DNA of 50,757 nucleotides. It comes from Nocardia nova NBRC 15556 (GTDB lineage Bacteria; Actinomycetota; Actinomycetes; Mycobacteriales; Mycobacteriaceae). The position numbers were made by a program, and so were the translations under genes. Shown in pieces: positions 31,312-39,812 of this stretch (the first letter of the stretch is position 1; each line of letters opens with the position of its first letter). The stretch lies in the NCBI RefSeq assembly GCF_001613005.1, contig NZ_BDBN01000077.1:1-50757 (forward strand), given 5' to 3'. Below the pieces are notes generated by a model, which saw only the letters and a program-made list of their open reading frames with translations, did not search any database and was not told the origin of the DNA.

Positions 31312-32400
31312 ATGACCACCGCAGCCGATGTCGATGCCTCACACAGTGACCTCGACGATCAGCGCACGCTGAGTATCAGCCCCCTGCTCTCGCCCGCCGA
31401 GGTTCGCCGCGAGCATCCGATCGACGATGCGCTCGCCGACACCGTGCGGGCCGGCCGCGCCGCCACCGTGAAAGTCCTCGACGGCGCCGACGACCGCCTG
31501 ATGGTCGTCGTCGGTCCGTGTTCGGTGCACGACCCCGAGGCCGCTCTCGACTACGCGCGCCGCCTGGCCGCCAAGAGCGCCGAACTCTCCGATCGCCTGC
31601 ACATCGTGATGCGGGTCTACTTCGAGAAGCCGCGGACCACGCTCGGGTGGAAGGGCCTGATCAACGATCCGCATCTGGACGGTTCGTTCGACGTCAACAC
31701 CGGTCTCGGACTGGGGCGGCGGCTGCTGGTCGACATCACCGGTCTCGGACTGCCGGTGGCCTGCGAATTCCTCGATCCGATCACGCCGCAGTACATCGCG
31801 GACTTGGTCTCCTACGGTGCGATCGGCGCGCGCACCGCGGCCAGCCAGGTGCACCGGCAGCTCTCCAGCGCGCTGTCGATGCCGGTCGGGATCAAGAACG
31901 GCACCGACGGTGATGTGCAGGTGGCCGTGGACGGGGTGCGCGCGGCCGGGGCCAGCCACGTCTTCCCCGGCACCGACCTCGACGGTCGCTCGGCGCTGAT
32001 CCGCACCAGCGGCAACCCGGACTGCCACGTGATCCTGCGCGGCGGGAGCGCCGGCACGAACTACGACGCCGCCTCCGTCGCCGAGGCCTGCCTGCGCCTG
32101 GAGAAGGCCGGGCTGCCGCAGCGAGTGGTCGTCGACGCCAGCCACGGCAACAGCAACAAGGACCACAACAAGCAGGTCGACGTGGTCACCGATATCGCCG
32201 AGCGCATCGCCGCGGGTGACCGCGCGGTGGTGGGTGTGATGATGGAGAGCTTCCTGGTCGCCGGCCGTCAGGACCTCACCCTCGGCCACGCCGACGATCT
32301 GACCTACGGCCAGTCGATCACCGACGCCTGCCTGGACTGGGAGACCACGGCGGCGCAGCTGGACCGCCTCGCCGACGCGGTGGCCCGGCGCCGCGGCTGA
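31312..32400 (+). CDS. aroG: 3-deoxy-7-phosphoheptulonate (DAHP) synthase, class I
   Basis: 362 residues, ATG at 31312 after AAAAGGAA. It condenses phosphoenolpyruvate and erythrose-4-phosphate, the first step to chorismate and so to aromatic amino acids and salicylate. Class I (AroF/G/H-like) landmarks: VVVGPCSVHDPEAALDYA (about 63-80), MRVYFEKPRTTLGWKGLINDP (phosphate and metal region), ACEFLDPITPQYIADLVSYGAIGART, GIKNGTDGD, ILRGGSAGTNYD, and VVDASHGNSNKDH. The N-terminal extension (to about residue 50) is the usual regulatory/dimer region. It is preceded by the aromatic leader peptide. M. tuberculosis uses a class II enzyme; a class I copy is common in Nocardia and Rhodococcus, where both may coexist. 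The salicylate synthase 4 kb away draws on the same chorismate pool. Confidence 0.95.
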   Translation: MTTAADVDASHSDLDDQRTLSISPLLSPAEVRREHPIDDALADTVRAGRAATVKVLDGADDRLMVVVGPCSVHDPEAALDYARRLAAKSAELSDRLHIVMRVYFEKPRTTLGWKGLINDPHLDGSFDVNTGLGLGRRLLVDITGLGLPVACEFLDPITPQYIADLVSYGAIGARTAASQVHRQLSSALSMPVGIKNGTDGDVQVAVDGVRAAGASHVFPGTDLDGRSALIRTSGNPDCHVILRGGSAGTNYDAASVAEACLRLEKAGLPQRVVVDASHGNSNKDHNKQVDVVTDIAERIAAGDRAVVGVMMESFLVAGRQDLTLGHADDLTYGQSITDACLDWETTAAQLDRLADAVARRRG

Positions 32401-32409
32401 GACAGGATC

Positions 32410-32449
32410 GCGGTCACCTTCGTTCGCGGCTCGGGGCGAAGGTGACCGC
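32410..32449. terminator. Bidirectional terminator between aroG and dapC
   Basis: GCGGTCACCTTCG (32410-32422) and CGAAGGTGACCGC (32437-32449) form a perfect 13-bp stem, in the 69-base gap between convergent genes. There is no long T-run on either side. Confidence 0.75.
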
Positions 32450-32469
32450 TCGATCGTGCGCCGCGCCGA

Positions 32470-33639
32470 TCACACGTGGGCCGCGTGCAGACGGCGGACC
32501 GCCTCGTCGAGTGTGTCGTCCCGCTTGCAGAATGCGAAGCGCACCAGGCGGTTCCACGATTCGCGGTCGTCGGCGAACACCTCGATCGGGACCGCGACGA
32601 CGCCGAGCCGCTGCGGCAGCTCCCGGCAGAAGACCAGTGCGTCGGCCGAACTCAACGGGCTGATATCGGCGCAGACGAAATAGGTCGCATCGCTGCGCTT
32701 GACCCGGAATCCGGCGTCGGCCAGTGCCTCCGAGAGCCGAATGCGCTTGTCGGACAGGCGGTCACGGAGATCGGCGACCCACTGCTGCTCGTGTTCGAGG
32801 GCGTAGGCGACCGCCGGCTGGAACGGCCCGCCACCGACGAAGCTCATGAACTGCTTGGCGGCCAGCAACCCGTCGATCAGTGGTGCCGGGCCGCACGCCC
32901 AGCCGATCTTCCAGCCGGTGACGCTGAAAGTCTTGGCCGCACTGGAGATCACGATCGTGCGCTCGACCATGCCGGGCAGCGTCGAGATGCTGATGTGGGT
33001 GTTGCCGTCGTAGACGAGATGTTCGTACACCTCGTCGGAGACCACGATCAGGTCGTGCTCGCGAGCCAGCTCCGCGATCGCCTCGAGGTCGGCCCGGGAC
33101 AGGATCGCGCCGGTCGGGTTGTGTGGCGAATTCAGCAGCAGCATGCGGGTTTTCGGCGTGATCGCCGCGCGCAGGCTGTCCAGGTCGAGGACGAATCCGT
33201 TGCCGTCCGGCACCAGCCGCGCGGTGCGGCGGGTGGCGCCGGCCAGGGCGACCACCGCGGCGTAGGAGTCGTAGTACGGCTCGATCAGCACCACCTCCTC
33301 GTCGGCCTCCACCAGGCCCAGCACCGCCGCCGCGATCGCCTCGGTGGCGCCGACGGTGACCACGACCTGCGATTCGACGTCGTAGTCCACCCCGTAGCGG
33401 CGCTTCCGGTCCGCCGCGATCGCCCAGCGCAGCACGGGCATCCCGCGCCCGGGTGGGTACTGGTTCAGTCCGTCGGCGATGGCGGTGCGGGCCACCTCCA
33501 GCATCGCGGCCGGGCCGTCCGAATCGGGGAATCCCTGGCCGAGGTTGATCGCGTCGTGGCGCACGGCCAGCTCGGTCATCTCCGCGAAGATCGTGGCGCG
33601 GAACGGGCGCAGGCGGGCGACGGTGGGGATGGCTGGCAT
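32470..33639 (-). CDS. dapC: Pyridoxal-phosphate aminotransferase, probable succinyl-DAP aminotransferase (DapC)
   Basis: 389 residues, ATG at 33639 (MPAIPTVARLRPFRATIFAE). Fold-type I aminotransferase: INLGQGFPDSDGP, ATEAIAAAVLGL, LLLNSPHNPTGA (Asn contacting PLP), VVSDEVYEHLVYDG (Asp), the Schiff-base Lys in VISSAAKTFSVTGWKIGW, and C-terminal WNRLVRFAFCKRD with the carboxylate-binding Arg. M. tuberculosis DapC (Rv0858c, about 397 residues) is the nearest relative in the same neighbourhood (XPB helicase nearby). It would transaminate N-succinyl-2-amino-6-ketopimelate with glutamate for lysine and peptidoglycan precursors. Other class I aminotransferases, such as methionine/glutamine types, share much of this sequence, so the substrate is inferred from synteny. 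Confidence 0.87.
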   Translation of the reverse strand: MPAIPTVARLRPFRATIFAEMTELAVRHDAINLGQGFPDSDGPAAMLEVARTAIADGLNQYPPGRGMPVLRWAIAADRKRRYGVDYDVESQVVVTVGATEAIAAAVLGLVEADEEVVLIEPYYDSYAAVVALAGATRRTARLVPDGNGFVLDLDSLRAAITPKTRMLLLNSPHNPTGAILSRADLEAIAELAREHDLIVVSDEVYEHLVYDGNTHISISTLPGMVERTIVISSAAKTFSVTGWKIGWACGPAPLIDGLLAAKQFMSFVGGGPFQPAVAYALEHEQQWVADLRDRLSDKRIRLSEALADAGFRVKRSDATYFVCADISPLSSADALVFCRELPQRLGVVAVPIEVFADDRESWNRLVRFAFCKRDDTLDEAVRRLHAAHV

Positions 33640-33835
33640 GGTCCCAACGTAGCGATACCGCCGTCGTGCCCGCGGCGCACACCCCGGGCCGGGGATCGGG
33701 GCGATGCTTGCCGCCCGTTCGCTACGGTTGCGGTGCGATAGCGAAAGGCTATGTTTCACATTTCATTCGGGCTTCTGACCTGCATGGTTGTGCGGTTTCC
33801 TGGTGACAGCTAGCCTCCCCGTGTTCTATCTCACA

Positions 33836-33849
33836 ACCACTTCGGTGGT
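33836..33849 (+). promoter_or_regulatory. UUCG-capped hairpin in the leader of the small repeat protein
   Basis: ACCAC-TTCG-GTGGT, a stable 5-bp stem with a UUCG tetraloop, ends 20 bases upstream of the ATG at 33869 and just before the GAAAGGGG ribosome site. It could tune mRNA stability or initiation. Confidence 0.35.
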
Positions 33850-33868
33850 GGCTCGAAAGGGGCGATGT

Positions 33869-34069
33869 ATGGCCTCCTATCTCGACCTTCTGCTGCATCC
33901 GGCGGCGGGAACGGTCCTCGGATACATCAACGACACCCTGCACAACATCTTCAGCAACGATTGGGGCTGGGGATCCTCGACGCCGAACTGGGGTACCGGA
34001 TCGTCCACGGGCAACTGGGGACTCGGTTCGAGCACCCCGGACATGTGGACCGGTTCGTCCACTCCGTAG
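33869..34069 (+). CDS. Small Trp-Gly-Ser repeat protein, unrecognised
   Basis: 66 residues from ATG 33869 with GAAAGGGG upstream. A hydrophobic N-terminus (MASYLDLLLHPAAGTVLGYI) is followed by INDTLHNIFSND. The second half is four copies of a short unit: WGWGSSTP, NWGTGSSTG, NWGLGSSTP, MWTGSSTP. I do not recognise the family. The repeats resemble low-complexity surface or wall-associated tails, but there is no classical signal peptide with a basic N-terminus. An upstream TAGCCT could be a -10 box and a hairpin lies in the leader, so expression is plausible. It is convergent with the sigma-factor gene. Confidence 0.55.
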   Translation: MASYLDLLLHPAAGTVLGYINDTLHNIFSNDWGWGSSTPNWGTGSSTGNWGLGSSTPDMWTGSSTP

Positions 34070-34105
34070 TCACGAGCCGCCGGGACGCTCGATGCGTTCC
34101 GGCGG

Positions 34106-35047
34106 CTACGCCGGATCCCGGGGCAGGCGAATGCCGCCGAGCTTCGCGGGATTGGCGACATCGTAAGTGCCCCAGACCAATCCGTCGCGGACGGTGAAGC
34201 CGACCACGCGCGGTGGTGATCCCGGCGCACCGTTGCGCGGAGCGCGCTCGTGCAGCAGCAACCCGAGTTGGCCGTTGACGCCGACGAATTCGAATCGATC
34301 GGAACCGGTGGGCGAGAGTTCGGCCTGTTCCACCTGATACATCCGGATGAGCCCGAGGACGAACCGCGCGATCTTGTCCGCGCCGACGATCGCCCGCGCC
34401 GCCGTCTTCGCGGTGCCGCCGGTATCGCCGATGAACACCGAATCCGGATGCAGGGCCGCGACGACCGCCGCCACATCGCCGGAATACAGCGCCTCGAGCA
34501 GTCGCTGGACGGCGGCCAGATGTTCGGTGTCCGATACCGGTTCCGGGGCCGCGGCCAGGGATTTCCGGGCCCGGACCGCGAGCTGGCGGGCCGCCTCGGG
34601 CGTCACCTCGAGCAGTTCGGCGATCTCGTCGAACGGCACCGAGAACCCGTCGTGCAATACGAATGCCACCCGCTGCGGCGGCGTCAGGGTGTCGAGGACC
34701 ACCAGCGCGGCGAAACGGCAATCCTGTTTGCGCACCACCGATTCCAGCGGATCCGGCAGGCTGGAGGGCGTCACGCGGGTCACGATCGGCTCCGGAAGCC
34801 ATTGTCCCACATAGCTTTCCCGCCGGAAGGCGGCGCTGCGCAGCCGATCCAGGCAGATCCGGCTGACCACGGTCGTCAGCCAGGCGCGCAGGTCCTCGAT
34901 CTCGGACTGATGGGTGGTGGCCAGCCGCAGCCAGCTTTCCTGCACCGCGTCCTCGGCGTCGGCCACGCTGCCGGTCAGCCGATAGCCCACCGAGAGCAGA
35001 TGCGCCCGATGAGATTCGAACAAATCGGCGAGCAACGCGGCAACCAT
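34106..35047 (-). CDS. sigJ: ECF41-type RNA polymerase sigma factor (SigJ-like)
   Basis: 313 residues, ATG at 35047. Sigma region 2 at about 5-75 (LFESHRAHLLSVGYRLTGS, DAEDAVQESWLRL, LRAWLTTVVSRICLDRLRS), the linker signature YVGQWLPEP, and region 4 at about 110-165 (LTPPQRVAFVLHDGFSVPFDEIAELL). A C-terminal SnoaL-like domain follows, as in ECF41. That group's DGGGK motif, involved in controlling activity, appears altered here as DTGGTAK. ECF41 factors have no anti-sigma factor and usually neighbour a carboxymuconolactone decarboxylase, oxidoreductase or epimerase gene; the AhpD-like gene at 30553 is the nearest candidate but not adjacent. The GNAT gene diverges from it 66 bases away. Confidence 0.9.
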   Translation of the reverse strand: MVAALLADLFESHRAHLLSVGYRLTGSVADAEDAVQESWLRLATTHQSEIEDLRAWLTTVVSRICLDRLRSAAFRRESYVGQWLPEPIVTRVTPSSLPDPLESVVRKQDCRFAALVVLDTLTPPQRVAFVLHDGFSVPFDEIAELLEVTPEAARQLAVRARKSLAAAPEPVSDTEHLAAVQRLLEALYSGDVAAVVAALHPDSVFIGDTGGTAKTAARAIVGADKIARFVLGLIRMYQVEQAELSPTGSDRFEFVGVNGQLGLLLHERAPRNGAPGSPPRVVGFTVRDGLVWGTYDVANPAKLGGIRLPRDPA

Positions 35048-35113
35048 TGGTCCGATTCTACGGTCGCCGGAAATCCGCTGGGCCACCGCTGGGTTGCGTG
35101 CCAGCATGAAGCC

Positions 35114-35704
35114 GTGGAGGACTGTGAACTGACCGACGGGACGGTGTGGTTGTCGCGCCCGGCCGAGGCCGATATCGACGCGATCGTCGCGTGCTGCCGG
35201 CAGCCGTCGATCCCGGAGTGGACGACGGTGCCGGTGCCGTATCGGCGGGCCGACGCGGTGGGATTCCTGACCGATATCGTCGCGCCCGGGTGGGCGGCCC
35301 GCAGTCCGGTCTGGGCCGTGCGCACGGCAGCGCAGGGGCCGGTGGCCGGCATGGTCGGCCTCGAGGCCGGGCCGCAGCCCGGGGCCGCCGAGATCGGCTT
35401 CTGGCTCAGCGACGCGGTGCGCGGGCGCGGGTTGATGACCCGCAGCGTCCGGCTGGTCTGTGATTTCGCTTTCGCCGCCGAGGGGCTCGGCCTGGCCCGC
35501 ATCGAGTGGCGGGCGTTCGTCGGCAACCTCGCCTCCGCCGCGGTGGTGCGGCGGACCGGCTTCCACTACGAAGGGCTGCTGCGTGGGGCGGCTGTGCAGC
35601 GCGGCGTGCGCAGGGATTCCTGGGTCGCCGGGCGGCTGGCCGGCGACCCGCCGGAGCCGGCCACCGACTGGCCGCCCCTGCGCGGGTCCGGATCGGCGCT
35701 CTGA
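35114..35704 (+). CDS. GNAT-family N-acetyltransferase (RimJ/RimL-like)
   Basis: 196 residues from GTG 35114. The start is uncertain because the frame is open upstream, but earlier codons fall in the divergent sigma-factor promoter. GNAT_3-type sequence: VWLSRPAEADIDAIVACC, VWAVRTAAQGPVAGMVGLEA (central strands), EIGFWLSDAVRGRGLMTRSVRLVCDFAF with the acetyl-CoA pyrophosphate loop (RGRGLMT), RIEWRAFVGNLASAAVVRRTGFHYEGLLRG, the usual C-terminal N-x-A-S-x-x-V...G-F/Y-x-x-E-G. It acetylates an amine, often a ribosomal protein terminus or a small molecule; the substrate is unknown. Confidence 0.87.
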   Translation: MEDCELTDGTVWLSRPAEADIDAIVACCRQPSIPEWTTVPVPYRRADAVGFLTDIVAPGWAARSPVWAVRTAAQGPVAGMVGLEAGPQPGAAEIGFWLSDAVRGRGLMTRSVRLVCDFAFAAEGLGLARIEWRAFVGNLASAAVVRRTGFHYEGLLRGAAVQRGVRRDSWVAGRLAGDPPEPATDWPPLRGSGSAL

Positions 35705-35855
35705 CGCGTCCGGCTGCGAGTGCACTCACAGCGAACATCTGCCCAGCTCGCGTAGGGTTGATGAAGGTTTGTCGGGGGTCCCGGCAACAATGTGGGACGT
35801 ATTCCTCGTGCGCAGGGGGCGCAGGGGGCCGGCCCGAGAATCTGGAGGAGGTGCC

Positions 35856-37514
35856 GTGACGGACGGACCGCTCATCGTGCAGAGCGACAAGACCCTGCTG
35901 CTCGAGGTCGACCATGAGCAGGCCGATGCGGCCCGGCAGGCGATCGCGCCGTTCGCCGAACTCGAACGCGCACCCGAGCACGTGCACACCTACCGGGTCA
36001 CGCCGCTGGCGCTGTGGAACGCGCGGGCGGCGGGGCACGACGCCGAACAGGTCGTCGACGCGCTGGTCAGCTATTCGCGTTATGCGGTGCCGCAGCCGCT
36101 GCTGGTCGACGTGGTCGAGACCATGGCCCGCTACGGGCGGTTGCAGCTGGTCAAGCATCCCGCCCACGGCCTGGTGCTGGTGAGCCTGGATCGCGCCGTG
36201 CTGGAAGAAGTGTTGCGGCACAAGAAGATTCAGCCTATGCTCGGCGCCCGCATCGACGACGACACGGTCGTCGTGCACCCGTCCGAGCGTGGGCGGATCA
36301 AACAGATGCTGTTGAAGATCGGCTGGCCCGCCGAGGACCTCGCCGGCTACGTCGACGGCGAGGCGCATCGCATCGATCTGGACTTCGCCACGCACGAATG
36401 GCATCTGCGCGACTATCAGGAGCTGGCCGCCGACTCGTTCTGGGCCGGTGGTTCCGGTGTGGTGGTGCTGCCCTGCGGGGCGGGCAAGACCATGGTGGGC
36501 GCCGCCGCGATGGCCAAGGCCCAGGCGACGACGTTGATCCTGGTCACCAACACCGTGGCAGGTAGGCAGTGGAAGCGAGAACTGCTCGCCCGCACCTCGC
36601 TGACCGAGGAAGAGATCGGGGAGTACTCCGGCGAGCGCAAGGAGATCCGCCCGGTCACCATCGCGACCTATCAGGTGATCACCCGCAAGACCAAGGGCGA
36701 ATACAAGCACCTGGAACTGTTCGACAGCCGCGACTGGGGCCTGGTCATCTACGACGAGGTCCACCTGCTGCCCGCCCCGGTGTTCCGGATGACCGCCGAC
36801 CTGCAGTCGCGGCGCCGGCTCGGGCTCACCGCGACGCTGGTGCGCGAGGACGGCCGCGAGGGCGACGTGTTCTCGCTGATCGGCCCGAAGCGCTACGACG
36901 CGCCGTGGAAGGACATCGAGGCCCAGGGCTGGATCGCGCCGGCCGACTGCATCGAGGTACGGGTCACCCTCACCGAAGCCGAACGCATGGCCTACGCCAC
37001 CGCGGAACCGGAGGAACGCTACAAGCTCTGCTCCACCGCGCGCACCAAACTCCCCGTCGTCGAATCCATCCTGGCCCGGCACCGCGACGCGCCCAGCCTG
37101 GTGATCGGGGCCTATCTCGATCAGCTCGACGAACTCGGCGAACACCTCAACGCTCCGGTCATTCAGGGTTCGACCCGCACCAAGGAGCGTGAGGCGCTGT
37201 TCGACGCGTTCCGCAACGGTGAAATCCCGGTCCTCGTGGTCAGCAAGGTCGCGAACTTCTCCATCGATCTGCCGGAAGCGTCCGTGGCCGTGCAGGTTTC
37301 GGGCACCTTCGGTTCCCGTCAGGAGGAGGCCCAGCGTCTGGGCCGGCTGCTGCGCCCGAAGTCCGACGGTGGTCAGGCGCATTTCTACTCGGTGGTGGCA
37401 CGTGACACGCTGGATGCCGAATACGCGGCCCACCGCCAGCGTTTCCTTGCCGAACAGGGGTATGCCTATCGCATCACCGATGCGGACGATCTGCTGGGCC
37501 CGGCGATCGGGTAG
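35856..37514 (+). CDS. DNA repair helicase, bacterial XPB
   Basis: 552 residues from GTG 35856, with GGAGGAGG just upstream; M. tuberculosis XPB (Rv0861c) has 542. SF2 3'-5' helicase of the XPB/RAD25 type. An N-terminal domain (LIVQSDKTLLLEVDHEQADAARQAI, RYAVPQPLLVDVVETMARYG) is followed by helicase motifs: Q-like LRDYQELAADSFW, Walker A LPCGAGKTMVG (about 203-213), IATYQVITRKT, DEVH (IYDEVHLL, about 297-304), LGLTATLVREDGRE with the RED residues found in XPB, and motifs V/VI SVAVQVSGTFGSRQEEAQRLGRLLRPK. In mycobacteria its gene adjoins the gene for the helicase-associated protein (here at 41419-43773); here about 3.9 kb of other genes lie between. Confidence 0.95.
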   Translation: MTDGPLIVQSDKTLLLEVDHEQADAARQAIAPFAELERAPEHVHTYRVTPLALWNARAAGHDAEQVVDALVSYSRYAVPQPLLVDVVETMARYGRLQLVKHPAHGLVLVSLDRAVLEEVLRHKKIQPMLGARIDDDTVVVHPSERGRIKQMLLKIGWPAEDLAGYVDGEAHRIDLDFATHEWHLRDYQELAADSFWAGGSGVVVLPCGAGKTMVGAAAMAKAQATTLILVTNTVAGRQWKRELLARTSLTEEEIGEYSGERKEIRPVTIATYQVITRKTKGEYKHLELFDSRDWGLVIYDEVHLLPAPVFRMTADLQSRRRLGLTATLVREDGREGDVFSLIGPKRYDAPWKDIEAQGWIAPADCIEVRVTLTEAERMAYATAEPEERYKLCSTARTKLPVVESILARHRDAPSLVIGAYLDQLDELGEHLNAPVIQGSTRTKEREALFDAFRNGEIPVLVVSKVANFSIDLPEASVAVQVSGTFGSRQEEAQRLGRLLRPKSDGGQAHFYSVVARDTLDAEYAAHRQRFLAEQGYAYRITDADDLLGPAIG

Positions 37515-37584
37515 GGCAGCCGATCGGGCCGCGGTGGGCGCGCCGCTGGGTTACCGCTGCCGGACAGATGTGAGGATTTGACAC

Positions 37585-38250
37585 GTGCGACGCTTCGAAT
37601 TCGCGGTCGACCGCGAACATGCCCGGGCGGTGAACGAAGTCGTCCGCGATATCCGGCGGCTGCGGATCCTGGCCTTCACCGCGGCCATCGTGCTCGGCCT
37701 CGGTACCGCGGGGCTGATCTGGCTCAATCACCCGTATTCGTTCCTCCTGGCGGTGGCCTTCGCATTGGCGACCATCACCGCGCTGTTCGTGGCGCTGTGG
37801 ACGCCGTACCGCTCGCGCATCGAGAAGTTGTACGCCGAGGGCGAGCTGGTCCCGGCCGTGGTGTCGGGACGGCACCCGAAGGGGATCACGCTGCTCGCGC
37901 TGGTGAACCTCGCCAAACCCGGCGCCGTGCCGCGCTACGCGCTGATCACCCGCGTCGTACGTGCCCTGCCGGGGCACGACACCGACGCGGGGGAGCAGGT
38001 TCCGGCGGTGACCGTGCGGGCCGATCGCGCGCCGCGGTCGGTCGGCGATCTGCGCCAAGCGGTGAGCGCGATGCCGATCGCCTGGGGCACCCGCGACCTG
38101 GGCGTGATCGAGCGCGCCCGGACCGCGATCAGCGATGTGGAGTGGAAATTGCTGGCCGACAATCTCGGCCTCGCCGAGAAAGTGGGCCGCGTCGATTCCC
38201 AACGGCTGCTGCTGGATCCGCAGCAACTGCCCGAGGAACTGCGCGGGTGA
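37585..38250 (+). CDS. DUF3239-like two-helix membrane protein
   Basis: 221 residues from GTG 37585. N-terminal 30 residues are charged (MRRFEFAVDREHARAVNEVV), then two close transmembrane helices (about 30-50 ILAFTAAIVLGLGTAGLIWL and 52-72 YSFLLAVAFALATITALFVA). The remainder is a cytoplasmic domain: YRSRIEKLYAEGELVPAVVSGRHPKGITLLALVNLAKPG, RYALITRVVRALPGH, and a helical end (TAISDVEWKLLADNLGLAEKV). I associate this layout with the actinobacterial DUF3239 family, from memory, function unknown. It lies 70 bases after the XPB gene in the same direction. Confidence 0.72.
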   Translation: MRRFEFAVDREHARAVNEVVRDIRRLRILAFTAAIVLGLGTAGLIWLNHPYSFLLAVAFALATITALFVALWTPYRSRIEKLYAEGELVPAVVSGRHPKGITLLALVNLAKPGAVPRYALITRVVRALPGHDTDAGEQVPAVTVRADRAPRSVGDLRQAVSAMPIAWGTRDLGVIERARTAISDVEWKLLADNLGLAEKVGRVDSQRLLLDPQQLPEELRG

Positions 38251-38336
38251 CGCGTGTGGCGGTTCCGGCGCGCAGCGGGGCCGACTAGCATCGGCTGATG
38301 GTCGGCACACCGTGCCGCGAAAGGGGTGGAGGGTCG

Positions 38337-39767
38337 ATGAAGTCGCATGCCTGGGCACGGTGTCTCACGGCGGGAGCGTTGTGCGGGGTGGCGCTGGTGC
38401 TCCCCGGCCAGGTGCAACCGATCCCGGTGCTGGCCCAGCCCGCCGCCGATCCGTTCACCGGATCGCCCGGCCTCGGCGACCCCTACTATCCCGACGACGG
38501 CAACGGCGGCTACGACGTGCAGCACTACGACGTCGCCATCGATTACGACCCGCCGAGCAGGCATCTCGCCGGTACGGCGCGGATCGACGCGGTGTCGACG
38601 CAGCCGCTGCGCGCGTTCAACCTCGACTACGCCGGGCCCGCGGTGTCCAAGGTGTCGGTGAACAACCTGCCGGCGGGCTTCACCACCGGCGGTGAACACG
38701 AACTGACCGTCACACCGGCGCTGCCGGTGCTGCCCGGGCTGCCGTTCACGGTGACGGTCGACTATGCGGGTAACGAATCCGACGACCCCGATTCCGGCTG
38801 GACCATCTCACCGAGCGGCGGTGCCTTCGCCGCCGGTGAGCCGCATTCGGCGACCACCTGGTACCCGCTCAACGACACACCCTTGGACAAGGCGACTTTC
38901 GACTTGCGGGTGACGATTCCGCAAGAGTGGCAAGCGGTTTCGAACGGACTGCGAATCAGCGATACCGTCGCCGGCGACAAGCGGACCGTGACGTGGAGTT
39001 CGAAACATCCCTCGATCGGCTATCTCACCACCGTCGCGATCGACCACTTCGATTTCCTCGAACAGCGCCGCGCGAACGGCACTCCGCTGATCAGCGCCTT
39101 CGCGCCGGGTGCGGACAAGGGCAAGGCACTCGAGCAGCGGCTGCCGGAGGTGCTCGATTTCCTCGAATCCCTCTACGGCCCGTATCCGTTCGAAAGCGGC
39201 GGCGGTATCTACGTCGACACCGACCTGCACTTCTCGCTGGAGACCCAGACCCGGCCCATCTACGCGCCGTGGACCGATTTCAACACCGTCGTCCACGAGA
39301 ACACCCACCAGTGGTGGGGCGATTCGATGTCGGTGCGGAACTGGTCGGATGTGTGCCTCAACGAATGCTTCGCCAGCTATACCGCCGATTATCTGTGGCC
39401 GGAACGGAAAGAGGGTAAGGATGTCGACGCCCTCTACCGCCGCACGATCGCCAAAACCCTCGACAAGCCCGCCTACTGGGAGATTCCGCTGCAGAATCCC
39501 GGCGCCGGAAACGAATTCACCACGGTGTATTCGCGCGGACCGTTGTTCCTGCACGCCCTGCGCCACGAACTCGGTGACGACGTGTTCTTTCCCGCCGTGG
39601 CGCAATTCGTGCGGTCCCATGCCTACGGGAACGCTTCCATGCCGGAATTCCGCAGCTTCATCCAAACGAAGACCACGACGGATCTCAGCGGATTCTTCAC
39701 CGCCTGGCTCGACACCACCACGCCGCCGCCGGACGAGTACCTGTACCCGGGTTCGCTGCGCGGCTGA
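38337..39767 (+). CDS. Secreted M1-family metallopeptidase
   Basis: 476 residues, ATG at 38337 with GTGGAGGG upstream. A signal peptide (MKSHAWARCLTAGALCGVALVLPG, cleavage probably near AQPAAD at 35-40) targets it outside the membrane. The N-terminal beta domain (VQHYDVAIDYDPPSRHLAGTARI) is typical of M1. Catalytic zinc site HENTHQWWG (about 320-328) with the third ligand Glu in CLNECFASYTADYLW, 18 residues later. The usual M1 exopeptidase motif GAMEN is replaced here by SGGGIYVDTDL, so N-terminal recognition differs from canonical aminopeptidases. The long C-terminal helical domain of cytosolic M1 enzymes is absent. Similar short secreted M1 proteins are common in Nocardia and Streptomyces. 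The substrate is unknown. Confidence 0.92.
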   Translation: MKSHAWARCLTAGALCGVALVLPGQVQPIPVLAQPAADPFTGSPGLGDPYYPDDGNGGYDVQHYDVAIDYDPPSRHLAGTARIDAVSTQPLRAFNLDYAGPAVSKVSVNNLPAGFTTGGEHELTVTPALPVLPGLPFTVTVDYAGNESDDPDSGWTISPSGGAFAAGEPHSATTWYPLNDTPLDKATFDLRVTIPQEWQAVSNGLRISDTVAGDKRTVTWSSKHPSIGYLTTVAIDHFDFLEQRRANGTPLISAFAPGADKGKALEQRLPEVLDFLESLYGPYPFESGGGIYVDTDLHFSLETQTRPIYAPWTDFNTVVHENTHQWWGDSMSVRNWSDVCLNECFASYTADYLWPERKEGKDVDALYRRTIAKTLDKPAYWEIPLQNPGAGNEFTTVYSRGPLFLHALRHELGDDVFFPAVAQFVRSHAYGNASMPEFRSFIQTKTTTDLSGFFTAWLDTTTPPPDEYLYPGSLRG

Positions 39768-39773
39768 TCCGCC

Positions 39774-39801
39774 GTTGCCGCCGAAGATGATCGGCGGCAA
39801 C
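39774..39801. terminator. Bidirectional terminator between convergent genes
   Basis: GTTGCCGCCG (39774-39783) and CGGCGGCAAC (39792-39801) form a perfect 10-bp stem with an 8-base loop, between the M1 peptidase and coiled-coil genes. Confidence 0.75.
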
Positions 39802-39812
39802 CTGTTTCGCGG

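Noticed and set aside
35406..37433. 675-codon minus-strand open frame
   Set aside because: Antisense of the XPB helicase gene, which has all helicase motifs.
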